A program made the position numbers and the translations under genes. From positions 7,316,001 through 7,380,000 of the forward strand of contig NZ_CP059572.1 of NCBI RefSeq assembly GCF_019175365.1: 64,000 nt of DNA, given 5' to 3'. Below the pieces are notes generated by a model. It was not told where the DNA came from. It worked only from the letters and a program-made list of their open reading frames with translations, and made no database searches. The DNA comes from Actinomadura graeca (GTDB lineage: Bacteria; Actinomycetota; Actinomycetes; Streptosporangiales; Streptosporangiaceae). Of this stretch, positions 53,880 to 63,175 are shown one piece after another. Positions within the stretch are counted from its first letter, which is position 1; every line of letters starts with the position of its first letter.

Positions 53880-54908
53880 TCACGGTGAGACGCCTACCCC
53901 CGTCCACGCCTGGCGTACCGCGCCGGTTTCGGCGCCGTCCGCACCGTACAGGCGGGTCGCGGTCTCGAGGGTGGCGGCCGCGAAGCCCTTGAAGTCGGTG
54001 TCGGTCTCCAGGGTGCCACCGGTCAAGGTGTCGTACCAGATCCGGCCGGCCTTCTCCCAGGCGTTGCCGCCGATGGCGGTGGCCGCCAGGTAGAAGGCGT
54101 GGTTGGGGATGCCGGAGTTGACGTGGACGCCGCCGTTGTCGCGGTAGGTCTCGACGTAGTGGTCCATGTGGCCCGGCTGGGGGTCCTTGCCGAGCTGCGG
54201 GTCGTCGTAGGCGGTGCCGGGCTCCTTCATCGAGCGCAGCGCCACGCCGTTGACACCCTCGGCGAGCAGGCCGGCGCCGATGAGCCAGTCGGCCTGGTCG
54301 GCGCTCTGCCCGAGATGCCACTGCTTGATCAGCGAGCCGAACACGTCGGAGATCGACTCGTTGAGCGCGCCGGGCTGGCTGTAGTACTCCAGGTTGGCGG
54401 TGTACTGGGTGATGCCGTGGGTGAGCTCGTGGCCGGTGACGTCGAGGGGGCCGGTGAACTCAGTGAACAGGGTGCCGTCGCCATCCCCGTAGACCATCTG
54501 CTGGCCGTTCCAGAAGGCGTTGTCGTAGCTGTCGCCATAGTGGACGGTGGAGATCAGAGGGAGCCCGGCGCCGTCGATGGAGTTGCGGCGGTAGGCGGCC
54601 TCGAAGAAGTCGAACGTCGCGCCGAGCCAGTCGTAGTTCTGGTCGGCGACCTTGTCACCTGTGGCAGGCTCGCCCTCGGCGCGGACGGCCTCGCCGGGCA
54701 GCTCCTCGCGGTGCCCGGCGTCCCGGATCGTCCGGTTGGGAACGAAGTCCTCGTTGGGGGCGGGGGCTGTGACCTGCAGCGTCCGCCGCTCGGAGCGGTA
54801 GGCGGACGTGAGGGCCAGAGTGCGGCGGGCGCGGTCACGGAGGGCCGGGTCCCCGGCGTCACGGGCGATGCGTTCCAGCATGTGCGGCGGCACGATGTGG
54901 CATCTCAT
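53880..54908 (-). CDS. Protealysin-like M4 metalloprotease
   Basis: A 342-residue thermolysin-family (M4) protease of the protealysin type. It has a short propeptide with the PPxxL-like RCHIVPPHMLERIA motif instead of a secretory signal. Zinc site HELTH is near residues 159-163, with the third ligand in GALNESISD. The His of the active site is in VHVNSGIPNHAFY, and NGQQMVYGDGDGTLFTEF is typical. The lack of a signal peptide plus the adjacent emfourin suggest an intracellular or unconventionally released enzyme under inhibitor control. Confidence 0.92.
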   Translation of the reverse strand: MRCHIVPPHMLERIARDAGDPALRDRARRTLALTSAYRSERRTLQVTAPAPNEDFVPNRTIRDAGHREELPGEAVRAEGEPATGDKVADQNYDWLGATFDFFEAAYRRNSIDGAGLPLISTVHYGDSYDNAFWNGQQMVYGDGDGTLFTEFTGPLDVTGHELTHGITQYTANLEYYSQPGALNESISDVFGSLIKQWHLGQSADQADWLIGAGLLAEGVNGVALRSMKEPGTAYDDPQLGKDPQPGHMDHYVETYRDNGGVHVNSGIPNHAFYLAATAIGGNAWEKAGRIWYDTLTGGTLETDTDFKGFAAATLETATRLYGADGAETGAVRQAWTGVGVSP

Positions 54909-55091
54909 GTCTCAACGCTGCCACTTCGGAGTGATCCGGACCACGGTTTTCGGCCCGCCGATGCGGCCGCATCCGGTCACGATACGTGATGACTCCTGAG
55001 CACAGCGGGACGATCTGTGCGGCATGTGAAGATCCTGGGGAGATGCCCGGGCGGCATCGAGGCACGCGGCGGAGTACGCGAGAATGGGCAG

Positions 55092-55853
55092 GTGACCCTC
55101 TACCGCGACGAAGGCATCGTCCTGCGCACCCAGAAGCTGGGCGAGGCCGACCGCATCGTGACGGTGCTGACCCGCCGGACCGGACGGATCCGCGCCGCGG
55201 CGAAGGGGGTCCGCAAGACCAAGTCCCGATTCGGGGCGCGGCTGGAGCCGTTCACCCACGTGGACCTCCAGCTGTACGAGCGGCGCTCACTCGACCTGAT
55301 CACCCAGGCGGAGACGCTCCGCCCCTACGGGGAGGCGCTGGTCTCCGACTACCCGCGCTACACCTCGGGCACCGCGATGCTGGAGACCGCCGAACGGCTC
55401 ACCAGCGAGGAGGGCGAGCCCGCGCTGCGGCAGTTCCTGCTGCTTGTGGGCGGGCTGCGGACGCTGGTGGAGCGCGCCCACGACCCCCGGCTCGTCCTGG
55501 ACGCCTACCTGCTGCGGTCGCTGTCGGTCGCCGGCTGGGCCCCGGCACTGGACGAGTGCTGCCGCTGCGGCAACCGCGGCGGGCTGCGCGGGTTCGCCAT
55601 CGCGGCGGGCGGCGCGGTCTGCGCGGGCTGCCGCCAGCCCGGCGCCGCGACCCCGGCGCCGCCGACCTTCGCGCTGATGCTGGCGCTGCTGCGCGGCGAC
55701 TGGGAGTACGCCGACGGCAGCGAGCCGCGCCACCGCGTCGAATGCAGCGGCCTCGTGGCCGCCTACCTCCAATGGCACCTGGAGCACGGGATCCGCTCCC
55801 TGCGCCATGTGGAGCGCGACAACGACGACGACACCAACAGGGAGAGAGTTTGA
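55092..55853 (+). CDS. recO: DNA repair protein RecO
   Basis: Mediates RecA loading in RecFOR recombination repair. It has 253 residues. The N-terminal OB fold begins [20 protein letters not shown] (20 residues), then [20 protein letters not shown]. The central helical region follows. The C-terminal zinc site has [11 protein letters not shown] and a second pair CAGC. Start GTG 55092 agrees with family length. Its stop TGA overlaps the TTG start of uppS. Confidence 0.94.
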   Translation: MTLYRDEGIVLRTQKLGEADRIVTVLTRRTGRIRAAAKGVRKTKSRFGARLEPFTHVDLQLYERRSLDLITQAETLRPYGEALVSDYPRYTSGTAMLETAERLTSEEGEPALRQFLLLVGGLRTLVERAHDPRLVLDAYLLRSLSVAGWAPALDECCRCGNRGGLRGFAIAAGGAVCAGCRQPGAATPAPPTFALMLALLRGDWEYADGSEPRHRVECSGLVAAYLQWHLEHGIRSLRHVERDNDDDTNRERV

Positions 55854-56620
55854 GAAGGGCCGTTTCGCCTCCGGAACCGCATCGGGACGGCGCGACGCCG
55901 CCCCCGATCCCCGCGGACCTGGTGCCGCGGCACGTCGCCATCGTCATGGACGGCAACGGCCGCTGGGCCAAGTCGCGGGGACTGCCGCGCACCGAGGGGC
56001 ACAAACGCGGCGAGGACTCCCTCTTCGACGTGATCATGGGCGCCATCGAGCTCGGCGTCCCGTACCTGTCGGCGTACGCGTTCTCGACGGAGAACTGGAA
56101 GCGCTCGCCGGACGAGGTCCGCTTCCTCATGGGATTCAACCGGGACGTGATCCGCCGCCGCCGCGACCAGCTCCACTCGATGGGCGTCCGCGTCCGGTGG
56201 GCCGGGCGGCGGCCGAGGCTGTGGCGCAGCGTCATCAAAGAGCTGGAGACCGCCGAGGAGATGACGCGCGGCAACGACGTCCTCACCCTCCAGTTCTGCG
56301 TGAACTACGGAGGCCGCGCCGAGATCGCCGACGCGGCGGCAGCCATCGCCCGCGACGCCCGCGACGGCCGCCTCGACCCCGACAAGATCAACGAGAAGGT
56401 GTTCGCCCGCTACCTCGACGAACCCGGCATCCCGGACGTCGATCTCTTCCTGCGCTCCTCCGGGGAACAGCGCACGTCCAACTTCCTGCTCTGGCAGTCC
56501 GCGTACGCGGAGATGGTCTTCCTGGACACGCTGTGGCCCGACTTCGACCGCCGCCATTTCTGGCAGGCCTGCGAGCTCTACGCATCCCGCGACCGCCGCT
56601 ACGGAGGGGCTGTTGTTTGA
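55850..56620 (+). CDS. uppS: Isoprenyl (undecaprenyl) diphosphate synthase
   Basis: Makes Z-polyprenyl diphosphate for cell-wall lipid carriers. The 256 residues contain the cis-prenyltransferase signatures: [20 protein letters not shown] (20 residues), [37 protein letters not shown] and [20 protein letters not shown] (20 residues). The likely start is TTG 55850, overlapping the recO TGA (TTGA), with GGGAGAG upstream. Its stop is followed after 1 nt by copy 3 of the structured repeat. Confidence 0.94.
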   Translation: MRRAVSPPEPHRDGATPPPIPADLVPRHVAIVMDGNGRWAKSRGLPRTEGHKRGEDSLFDVIMGAIELGVPYLSAYAFSTENWKRSPDEVRFLMGFNRDVIRRRRDQLHSMGVRVRWAGRRPRLWRSVIKELETAEEMTRGNDVLTLQFCVNYGGRAEIADAAAAIARDARDGRLDPDKINEKVFARYLDEPGIPDVDLFLRSSGEQRTSNFLLWQSAYAEMVFLDTLWPDFDRRHFWQACELYASRDRRYGGAVV

Positions 56621-56621
56621 T

Positions 56622-56764
56622 GCAGTTCCCTTGGCGTCAGGCGCTGGCGCGCCTTCCTTCGGCGGGAACTGCGGCGATCGCTGCATCGCTTCGAACTCGC
56701 CCTAGCGGGCTCGCTTCGCGATCAGGTTCTCGCTTCGCTCGAACCTGCCTTCGGACGCGATCGC
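56622..56764 (+). repeat. Structured 3' element, copy 3
   Basis: Third full copy, beginning 1 nt after the uppS stop. The outer stem GCAGTTCCC / GGGAACTGC is perfect over nine pairs; compared with copy 2 it shows a G-C to T-A double change and a T-G to T-A change. The inner hairpin is GGCGC-TGGC-GCGCC. The second stem CAGGTTC (56723-56729) / GAACCTG (56741-56747) is perfect with an 11-nt loop. It ends in GCGATCGC. Confidence 0.9.
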
Positions 56765-56920
56765 AACGTTTCGCTTGTTGGTGGTGGGGGTTCACACATC
56801 GATCGCAGGCGTCCAGCGTGATCCCTCGGCGTCTTTGCTCGGCCGGGATTGTTGTGGTTGTGGACGTTGTGTGGTCATTTCGGGTGGTGGGTCCTGACGG
56901 CCCATTCTTCTGGCGGATGT

Positions 56921-56970
56921 GGCGGTGATCGCCGCATCGTCCGTTGAAGGAGGGCCGCCAGGCCCTACGG
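56921..56970 (-). repeat. Structured 3' element, copy 4 (partial, inverted)
   Basis: On the minus strand this reads CCGT, then AGGGCC-TGGC-GGCCCT, CCTTCA, ACGG, and later GCGGCGATC. The stem positions and the TGGC loop match copies 1-3, while stem bases differ. It lies 15 nt after the OsmC stop, in that gene's orientation. The rest of 56765-56985 shows no gene. Confidence 0.65.
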
Positions 56971-56985
56971 CGGGGGCGGGCCGGA

Positions 56986-57411
56986 TCAGACCAGCGCCGC
57001 GTCCAAGGTGATGGTGGTGCCGGCCAGGGCCTGGCTCACCGGGCAGCCCTCCTTGGCGGCCTGGGCGGCCTTCTCGAAATCGGACGCGGACAGGCCGGGG
57101 ACGGTCGCGCGGACGGTCAGGTGGATGCCGGTGATGCCCTCGCCCGGCTGGAAGGTGACCTCGGCCTTGGTGTCGACCTTCTCCGGGGGCGTCCCCGCGC
57201 CCGCGAGACCGTGGGAGAGGGCCATCGAGTAGCAGGTCGAATGGGCGGCGGCGATGAGCTCCTCGGGGCTCGTCCGGCCGCTCGGCTCCTCGGCGCGGGA
57301 GGCCCAGGTGACGTCGAACGTGCCGGTCTTCGAAGAGTCCAGGGAGACGGTGCCCTGGCCGCTGAGGAGCGGCCCTTCCCAGTGCGCGTTAGCGGTACGT
57401 GTCGTAGCCAT
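56986..57411 (-). CDS. OsmC family peroxiredoxin
   Basis: A 141-residue OsmC/Ohr-type thiol peroxidase acting on organic hydroperoxides. The catalytic Cys pair is visible in SPEELIAAAHSTCYSMALSH (20 residues) and EGCPVSQAL. The N-terminus MATTRTANAHWEGPLLSGQG and the C-terminal TITLDAALV match the OsmC (rather than OhrA) branch. Start 57411 is the conserved ATG; a longer in-frame start is not family-like. It is a single gene between the repeats and the zur operon. Confidence 0.93.
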   Translation of the reverse strand: MATTRTANAHWEGPLLSGQGTVSLDSSKTGTFDVTWASRAEEPSGRTSPEELIAAAHSTCYSMALSHGLAGAGTPPEKVDTKAEVTFQPGEGITGIHLTVRATVPGLSASDFEKAAQAAKEGCPVSQALAGTTITLDAALV

Positions 57412-57531
57412 GGCCACGATTCTTCCCCATCGCGCGGGTGGACGGATCACCGGCCGCCCGAACGCCCCACCCCCGGGTGGGGGAGCGGAGCCGTGTCGAT
57501 CACGATGGCCGCCGTCCTGAGCGGGGGGCCG

Positions 57532-57912
57532 TCAGCGGGGGGCGCAGTCCGCGCACGTGCCGAAGACCTCGACGGTGTGCGTGATGTCCACGAAGCCGTG
57601 CTCGGCGCCGATCGTGTCGGCCCAGCGCTCCACGGCGGGGCCCTCGACCTCGACCGTCCGGCCGCAGCCGCGGCAGACGAGATGGTGGTGGTGCTGTTCG
57701 GTGCGGCAGGCCCGGTACACGGCTTCGCCCTCGTCGGTGCGCAGCACATCGACCTCACCGGAGTCGCTGAGCGCCTGGAGCGCCCGGTAGACCGTGGTGA
57801 GGCCGATCTTGGAACCGTCCGCGCGCAGGTCGGCGTAGATGTCCTGCGCGCTGCGGAAACCGTCGCAGCCTGCCAGCATCTCCCGCACCGCGTCCCGGCG
57901 CGCCGTCGTCAT
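57532..57912 (-). CDS. zur: Zinc uptake regulator Zur (Fur family)
   Basis: A 126-residue Fur-family repressor. The winged helix includes FRSAQDIYADLRADGSKIGL (20 residues) and TTVYRALQALSDSGEVDVL. Regulatory metal ligands are in the HHHHLVCRGCG region with a second CADC pair at the C-terminus, forming the structural zinc site. It is the last gene of znuA-znuC-znuB-zur and its start overlaps the znuB stop (ATGA). The operon's own Zur box implies feedback control by zinc. Confidence 0.94.
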   Translation of the reverse strand: MTTARRDAVREMLAGCDGFRSAQDIYADLRADGSKIGLTTVYRALQALSDSGEVDVLRTDEGEAVYRACRTEQHHHHLVCRGCGRTVEVEGPAVERWADTIGAEHGFVDITHTVEVFGTCADCAPR

Positions 57913-58793
57913 CCCCTCAGCACCTCCGCTTCGGCGTCCACTCCGGGCCTCACGGCAGGGATCCTCCCCCCTGCCATGGCCCGTGCACGTCTGCGCCGCA
58001 CCAGAGTCCCCCCGGCGACGGCGGCGACGAACAGGACCAGCGCGAGCAGCACGATCGAGGGTCCCGGGGGAAGATCGTACTGGAAGGAGCCCGCCAGTCC
58101 CGATACGGCCGACAGTACACCGACTGCCATCGCCAGCAGCATCGTGCTCCGGAAACCCCGCGTGAGCTGCTGCGCCGCCGCGACCGGCACGATCATCAGC
58201 GCGCTGACCAGCAGCAGCCCGATCGCGCGCATCGCGATCACGACGGTGACGGCCGCGGTGACGGCGATCAGGACGCTGAGGAACCGGACCGGCAGGCCCG
58301 CCGCCCGCGCGACCTCCTCGTCCTGGCACAGCAGGAACAGCTCGCGGCCGAACAGCGCCACGATCCCCAGGACCACGACCGCCAGGCCGGCCACGACGTA
58401 CAGGTCGCCGATCGACACGCTGCTGATCGACCCGAACAGGTAGGACTGCAGGCTCGTCCCGCCGCCCTGCGCGTTGGTCAGCAGGACACCGCCGGCGAGG
58501 CCGCCATAGAACAGCAGCGCCAGCGCCACGTCGGCGCCGCTGCGGCTGCGGGCCCGCAGGACCTCGATCGCCACCGCGCCCAGCACCGACACCACCAGCG
58601 CCCCGAGGACGGGCGAGGTGCTGGTGAGCAGCCCGATCCCGATGCCGGTCAGCGCGATGTGGCCGATGCCGTCGCCGAGCAGCGACAGCCGGCGCTGCAC
58701 GATGAACGTGCCCACGGCCGGTGCGGTCAGCCCGATCAGCACCGCCATGACCAGCGCGATCCGCATGAAGTCGTACTGCAGCATCTCGATCAT
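57909..58793 (-). CDS. znuB: Zinc ABC transporter permease ZnuB
   Basis: A 294-residue ABC-3 family permease for high-affinity zinc (or Mn/Fe) import, with about eight helices. Characteristic stretches are IVQRRLSLLGDGIGHIALTG (20 residues) near the N-terminus and AIGLLLVSALMIVPVAAAQQ (20 residues) in the second half. ATG 58793 gives MIEMLQYDFMRIAL, a typical start. The stop overlaps the zur start. Zinc specificity follows from its zur-linked, Zur-box-controlled operon. Confidence 0.94.
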   Translation of the reverse strand: MIEMLQYDFMRIALVMAVLIGLTAPAVGTFIVQRRLSLLGDGIGHIALTGIGIGLLTSTSPVLGALVVSVLGAVAIEVLRARSRSGADVALALLFYGGLAGGVLLTNAQGGGTSLQSYLFGSISSVSIGDLYVVAGLAVVVLGIVALFGRELFLLCQDEEVARAAGLPVRFLSVLIAVTAAVTVVIAMRAIGLLLVSALMIVPVAAAQQLTRGFRSTMLLAMAVGVLSAVSGLAGSFQYDLPPGPSIVLLALVLFVAAVAGGTLVRRRRARAMAGGRIPAVRPGVDAEAEVLRG

Positions 58794-58845
58794 GCGCTGT
58801 GCCCCGTCCGGTCGGAGGTGGCCGCCCGGTGTCCGTTCCCGGCGG

Positions 58846-59580
58846 TCATGCCGTCTTCCTCTCGGCCGTGCCGAGCGGGGTCTCCCGGACGATGCGGCCG
58901 TGCTCAAGCTCGACGGTGCGGGTGATGAGCGGCTCCATCGGGCCGAGCTCGTGCGCCACGAGGACCACGGTCCGGCCTGCTGCGGCCAGGTCCCGCAGCG
59001 TCTCGGCGAGCGCCGCCTGGCTGCCGACGTCCACGCCCGCGGTCGGCTCGTCCATGACGAACACGTCCGGCTCGCCGGCCAGCGCGCGGGCGATCAGCAC
59101 CCGCTGCTGCTGCCCGCCCGAGAGCAGGTGCGCCGAGTCGCGGGCCAGGCCGGTGAGGCCGGTCGCCTCCAGCGCGCGGTCGACGGCGGCGCGGTCCGCG
59201 GCGGAGCCCGGCCGCCAGCGGGACTGCCGGGCGACGCGCCCGGACGCGACGACCTCCCGGACGGTGGCGGGGACACCGCCGCCCATCGGCAGCCGCTGCG
59301 GCACGTACCCGACGCGTTTCCAGTCGCGGAACCGGGCGGGCGGCGCACCGTAGATCTCGGTCCGGCCCGCGGCGAGCGGGATCAGCCCCAGCAGTGCCTT
59401 GACCAGCGTGGACTTGCCGGCGCCGTTCGGCCCGAGGACCGCGAGCACATCGCCGGACCCCACCCGCAGGTCGACACCGGCGAGCACCGTGCGGCCGTCC
59501 CGCCGGACGAGCCCGCCGGACATCGCGAAAGGCGGCGCCGGCTCCGGCGCGGATTCCGGTGATGGTGCGGATGTCGTCAT
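58846..59580 (-). CDS. znuC: Zinc ABC transporter ATPase ZnuC
   Basis: A 244-residue ATPase of the manganese/zinc importer family. Walker A is GPNGAGKST, the Q-loop is in VGYVPQRLP, the signature is LSGGQQQR and Walker B is VFVMDEPTAGVD with the H-loop in VAHE. The ATG at 59580 overlaps the znuA stop (ATGA). It pairs with ZnuB downstream and the binding protein ZnuA upstream to form a complete importer. Confidence 0.95.
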   Translation of the reverse strand: MTTSAPSPESAPEPAPPFAMSGGLVRRDGRTVLAGVDLRVGSGDVLAVLGPNGAGKSTLVKALLGLIPLAAGRTEIYGAPPARFRDWKRVGYVPQRLPMGGGVPATVREVVASGRVARQSRWRPGSAADRAAVDRALEATGLTGLARDSAHLLSGGQQQRVLIARALAGEPDVFVMDEPTAGVDVGSQAALAETLRDLAAAGRTVVLVAHELGPMEPLITRTVELEHGRIVRETPLGTAERKTA

Positions 59581-60539
59581 GAGCACTCCAGCGCGGGGCG
59601 CAGGGTCCGCAGGTTCTTCTGCATGATCGTCATGTAGTCGTCGGACGAGCCGTCCGCGACGCCCTCCACCGGGTCCAGGACGGCCGTCCGCACCCCCGCC
59701 TCCCGGGCGAGGGTCTGCCCGATCTTGGGGCTGACCAGCGTCTCGGTGAAGACCGTCGTCGCGCCCGCCGACTTGATCTGCCCGGTCAGCTCCGCCAGCC
59801 GCTTCGGCGAGGGCTCGTTGGTCGGGTCGACGCCCGCGATCGACACCTGCCGGAGGCCGTAGCGCTCGGACAGGTACCCGAAGGCGGCGTGCGCGGTGAC
59901 GATCGACGTGTGCTTGCAGTTCTTCAGGCCGTCCCGGAACTGCCGGTCCAGCGCGCCCAGCTTCGCGGCGACGGCCTTGGCGCGTTCCTTGTAGGCGGAG
60001 GCGTGCGCGGAGTCCGCCTTGGCGAGCCGGTCGCCGAGCGCGGTCGCGATCACGGCCATGCGGTTCGGATCCAGCCAGACGTGCGGGTCGTAGCCGACCT
60101 CGGCGTGGCCGTGGTCGCCCTCGTGCTCCTCTTCCTCCTCGCCCCCGGCGGGCGGCGGGAGCGTCTTCACCACGCTCGCGGCGTCCAGCGACTTGTCCTT
60201 GGCGTGCTTGGCGACGGCCTCGTCCACCGCGGGCTGCACGCCTTTGACGTAGACGGCGAAGTCGGCCTTCCCGACGTCGGCGATCTGCCGGGGCGTGAGC
60301 TCCAGGTCGTGCGGCTCCGCGCCGGGCTTGGTGAGCGTGTGGACGGCGGTGTCGGCGCCGCCGATCTCCCGCGCCAGCCAGGCGACCGGGTAGAAGGACG
60401 CGACGACCTCCGCCTTGCCGGAACCGGCGTCGGCGCCACCGCAGGCGGTCAGCCCGGCGAGCCCGGTGAGGCCCGCGACGGCGAGGACGGCGGTCGTGGT
60501 GGACAGCGGGCGTGGAGCGGTGTTCCGGGAGGTCAGCAC
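59577..60539 (-). CDS. znuA: Zinc-binding lipoprotein ZnuA
   Basis: A 320-residue metal-binding lipoprotein that captures zinc outside the cell. The signal ends at the lipobox LTAC (GLAGLTACGGAD). The binding domain has ASFYPVAWLAREIGG, LTKPGAEPHDLELTPRQIAD (20 residues) with a ligand His, DPHVWLDPNRM and TAHAAFGYLSERYGL. An acidic/His-rich loop (EEEEEHEGDHGHAE) before the second ligand is typical of zinc-specific members. Start GTG 60539 follows the Zur box. Confidence 0.95.
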   Translation of the reverse strand: MLTSRNTAPRPLSTTTAVLAVAGLTGLAGLTACGGADAGSGKAEVVASFYPVAWLAREIGGADTAVHTLTKPGAEPHDLELTPRQIADVGKADFAVYVKGVQPAVDEAVAKHAKDKSLDAASVVKTLPPPAGGEEEEEHEGDHGHAEVGYDPHVWLDPNRMAVIATALGDRLAKADSAHASAYKERAKAVAAKLGALDRQFRDGLKNCKHTSIVTAHAAFGYLSERYGLRQVSIAGVDPTNEPSPKRLAELTGQIKSAGATTVFTETLVSPKIGQTLAREAGVRTAVLDPVEGVADGSSDDYMTIMQKNLRTLRPALECS

Positions 60540-60559
60540 ACCATAATTATGGATGAAGA

Positions 60560-60574
60560 TGAAAATGATTGTCA
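60560..60574. promoter_or_regulatory. Zur box of the znu operon
   Basis: TGAAAATGATTGTCA (read TGACAATCATTTTCA on the minus strand) is a near-palindromic Zur-type operator. It lies 20 nt upstream of znuA in an AT-rich island. Zur should repress here when zinc is sufficient. Confidence 0.85.
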
Positions 60575-60967
60575 AAACCGGCCAATGCCCCGTGCCAGGG
60601 CAAACCCGGTAAGGGCGAGCAGGGCCACCACACGCAACACCCGTCCCGGGACCTTCAGCGCGGGCCAGTTCAGGTAGGCGAACCAGCCCAGCGCGGCCGC
60701 GAGGACCAGCAGCCCGGCGGCCGCCACCCACCCCGTCCCGACCATCCCGATGACCAGCAGGACGAACACCACCGCCAGCAGCAGGCCGCGCGGCATCCGG
60801 TGCAGGTAGACCACCGGCGCGGCGCTCCAGCGCTCGACCGCCGCCCGCATCCCCGACGCCTGTGTCCTGTCAGCCTGTGTCCTGTCAGCCTGTGTCCCGT
60901 CCGCCGAGGTCCCCTTCGCCGGTGTCCCCTTCGCCGAAGGCCCCCGCCGTCCGTCTCGTGTGCTCAC
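60572..60967 (-). CDS. DUF6703-like small membrane protein
   Basis: A 131-residue protein. The N-terminus is a low-complexity segment with Lys-Gly-Thr and Thr-Gln-Ala-Asp-Arg type repeats, encoded by a 15-nt tandem repeat (about 60860-60945). Three hydrophobic segments follow: LLLAVVFVLLVIGMVGTGWV (20 residues), AAAGLLVLAAALGWFAYL and a last one before GIGRF. The LHRMPRGLL and AYLNWPAL motifs resemble DUF6703 proteins. GTG 60967 lacks a Shine-Dalgarno but follows TACCTT, so it may be leaderless. Function is unknown. Confidence 0.65.
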   Translation of the reverse strand: MSTRDGRRGPSAKGTPAKGTSADGTQADRTQADRTQASGMRAAVERWSAAPVVYLHRMPRGLLLAVVFVLLVIGMVGTGWVAAAGLLVLAAALGWFAYLNWPALKVPGRVLRVVALLALTGFALARGIGRF

Positions 60968-60995
60968 GCGCCCAAGGTACTGCCAGGATGGAGCG

Positions 60996-61280
60996 ATGAT
61001 CGCGATAACCCGGTACCGCGTGCCAGGTGAGGACGCCGACGGCTTCGCCGCGCGCATGACCTCGGTGCTCGGGGCGCTGTCGGCGAGCCCCGGCTTCCGC
61101 TCCGGACGGCTCGCCAGGACGGTGGACGACCCGGGCCTGTGGGCGCTCGTCACCGAGTGGGACGGCGCGGGCTACTACCGGCGTGCCCTTGGCGCCTACG
61201 AGGTGCGCCTGGAGTTCATGCCGCTGGCCGCGCTGGCGGTGGACGAGCCCGGCGCGTACGAGGTCGTCAGCTCCGCCTGA
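60996..61280 (+). CDS. Antibiotic biosynthesis monooxygenase-like (ABM fold) protein
   Basis: A 94-residue single-domain dimeric alpha-beta barrel protein of the ABM/YgiN type. It starts MIAITRYRVPGEDADGFAAR and has a middle SPGFRSGRLARTVDDPGLWA (20 residues) and LVTEWDGAGYYRRALGAYEV (20 residues). GGATGGAG precedes the ATG. It is divergent from the DUF6703-like gene with 28 nt between starts. In actinomycetes such stand-alone proteins are common; substrate and activity are unproven. Confidence 0.82.
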   Translation: MIAITRYRVPGEDADGFAARMTSVLGALSASPGFRSGRLARTVDDPGLWALVTEWDGAGYYRRALGAYEVRLEFMPLAALAVDEPGAYEVVSSA

Positions 61281-61586
61281 TTGGCCCCGGCCCCCACCCT
61301 CGCCCCCGCGGGCCGATAAGCCCTCCTGCCCCCGGGTCACCCGGGTCACCCGCGTCTGTCCTGCCTGCATGTGTCCTGCCTGCATTCGGATTGCTTGTGG
61401 CTGGTACGTCCGGATCCGGCCCGTCCGGGTCCGGCCGGTCCAGATAAGGGCAACCGCTGGGCAAGAAGGCGCCGGGCCCGGTTTCGTCCCACCCGGCCAT
61501 GGTCATCTTTGCCGCATCACGATCATGCCGCGCCGCGCGGGGGACAGGACCGCGGGTCGGCCGGGGTGTTCTTCGGGGGAGATGTG
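61281..61586. other. Intergenic region, no gene seen
   Basis: About 306 nt upstream of the DUF1906 gene. It contains short duplications (TGTCCTGCCTGCATG twice, about 61357-61386; CCGGGTCAC twice, about 61334-61350) but no credible coding frame. Confidence 0.5.
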
Positions 61587-63086
61587 ATGCGCCATGCCGT
61601 CCTGCTCAGCGGAGTCCTCGGAGTGGCGGCCGTCGCTCCCCTCGTCGCCGGCCTCTGGCCGGCCGCCACGGGGGCCCCGGCAGACGAGGCCGCCGCGCTG
61701 ACCCGCGCCGTCGGCGAAGACGGGGGCGATGCCCGGGTCGTCCGGTACCGGGGGGTGCGCGTGCCCGTTCCGGAGGGCTGGACGGTCCACCGGCTCGACC
61801 GCGACCCGACCCGCTGCGTCCGCTACGACCGGCACGCCGTCTACCTCGGCCACCCCGGCCCCCAGCCCGACTGCCCCGCCCGCGTCGTCGGCCGCACGGA
61901 AGCCCTCCACGTCGCGCCGCTGGGCGACGGCAGGGCATCGCGCAAGGCGGTGAAGGGCGACAAACTCGCCTCCGTCACCGTCCGGCCGACGACGGACCAC
62001 GAGACGACGCTCACGCTGCCCGAGGCCGGGGTCAGCATCACGGGCGTGTACGGGACGGATCCGGCGCGGCTCCAGCGGGTGCTCCGCGGCGCCCGCCTGA
62101 CCGCAACCTGGCCGAAAGACGCAACACAGCCCGAACAGCCCGCACAGCCCGAACAGCCCGCACAGCCCGAAGAGCCCGAACAGCCCGCACAACCCGGGCA
62201 GCCCGCACAGCCCGAACAACCCGAACAGCAGAGCCGGCAGCACCAGCCGTCCCCGGGCGTGTCCCCGCCTCGGCCGGACGCCCGTCCAGGGGCGGGCCCG
62301 GGTCCGACCACCGACCCGGACGAGCCGTCCATCAACCTGCCGTCCCTCATCGACCCCGATGACGCACCGGAGGTCCCCGACGGAATCGACGAGGAGGTGG
62401 AAGGGGCGTGGGTCTCGGGCAGGGGCTTCGACACCTGCACGGCACCGGCGCTCGCGTCCATGAGGGCATGGCGGCCCTCGTTCAAGGTCACCAACATCTA
62501 CATAGGCGGCGCGGCGCGCGGCTGCGCGCAACCCAACCTGACCAGGGGGTGGGTGAGGGAGGTGCGCCGCATGGGCTACCGCATCACGCCCACCTACGTC
62601 GGCCTCCAGGCGCCTTGCGGCGAGCGCACACAGCGTTTCACCGCGGGGAACGCCGCGGTCGAGGGCGGCAGGGCCGCCGTGGACGCCGCACGCCGGGCCG
62701 ACGCGCTCGGAATCCCGCGCCACCGGCCGATCTACTTCGACATGGAGGCCTACACCGCCAGGACCGGATCCTGCAGGAACGCGGTGCTGAGGTTCGTCGA
62801 CGCGTGGGTCCGGGGGCTGCGAGCCGAGGACTACAAGCCGTGCCTGTACAGCAGCGTCCGCTCCGGCATCCGCGACGTGGGCCGGGCGGACGGGATCAGC
62901 AAACCCGCCTGCATCTGGTTCGCCAACTGGGACGGCCGTGCCCGCATCTACGGCGACCCGCACCTGCCGGACTCCTTGTGGGCCCCGCACCGGCGGATCA
63001 AGCAGTACCGCGGCGGCCACAGGGAACGGCACGGCGGCGTGACGATCAACATCGACAGCAACATCGCCGACGGCCTCGTCTACTGA
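61587..63086 (+). CDS. Secreted DUF1906 (glycoside hydrolase-like) protein
   Basis: A 499-residue exported protein. A signal peptide ([20 protein letters not shown]) is followed by a small N-terminal domain with two Cys ([10 protein letters not shown] and DCPARVVG). Then comes a long Pro/Gln/Glu linker with PEQPAQ repeats (about residues 175-220). A C-terminal DUF1906/Rv2525c-like TIM-barrel domain completes it. That domain begins [20 protein letters not shown] (20 residues), with [18 protein letters not shown] and [11 protein letters not shown] carrying likely catalytic acidic residues. GGGGGAGATGTG precedes the ATG. It probably acts on cell-wall or extracellular glycans, but activity is unproven for the family. 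Confidence 0.82.
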   Translation: MRHAVLLSGVLGVAAVAPLVAGLWPAATGAPADEAAALTRAVGEDGGDARVVRYRGVRVPVPEGWTVHRLDRDPTRCVRYDRHAVYLGHPGPQPDCPARVVGRTEALHVAPLGDGRASRKAVKGDKLASVTVRPTTDHETTLTLPEAGVSITGVYGTDPARLQRVLRGARLTATWPKDATQPEQPAQPEQPAQPEEPEQPAQPGQPAQPEQPEQQSRQHQPSPGVSPPRPDARPGAGPGPTTDPDEPSINLPSLIDPDDAPEVPDGIDEEVEGAWVSGRGFDTCTAPALASMRAWRPSFKVTNIYIGGAARGCAQPNLTRGWVREVRRMGYRITPTYVGLQAPCGERTQRFTAGNAAVEGGRAAVDAARRADALGIPRHRPIYFDMEAYTARTGSCRNAVLRFVDAWVRGLRAEDYKPCLYSSVRSGIRDVGRADGISKPACIWFANWDGRARIYGDPHLPDSLWAPHRRIKQYRGGHRERHGGVTINIDSNIADGLVY

Positions 63087-63117
63087 CCCGGCGACGTGCC
63101 TTAAGCTGGGGAATGCT

Positions 63118-63175
63118 CGGGGCGCCGGACGACCGCGCCCCGCGGCTGCATCGCGGCGCCGGAGTGCCGCGATGC
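63118..63175 (+). promoter_or_regulatory. Two strong hairpins between the DUF1906 gene and glyS
   Basis: CGGGGCGC (63118-63125) / GCGCCCCG (63135-63142) with a 9-nt loop, then GCATCGCGGC (63148-63157) / GCCGCGATGC (63166-63175) with an 8-nt loop. Both stems are perfect. They may terminate the DUF1906 transcript or structure the glyS leader; I see no T-box signature. Confidence 0.5.
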
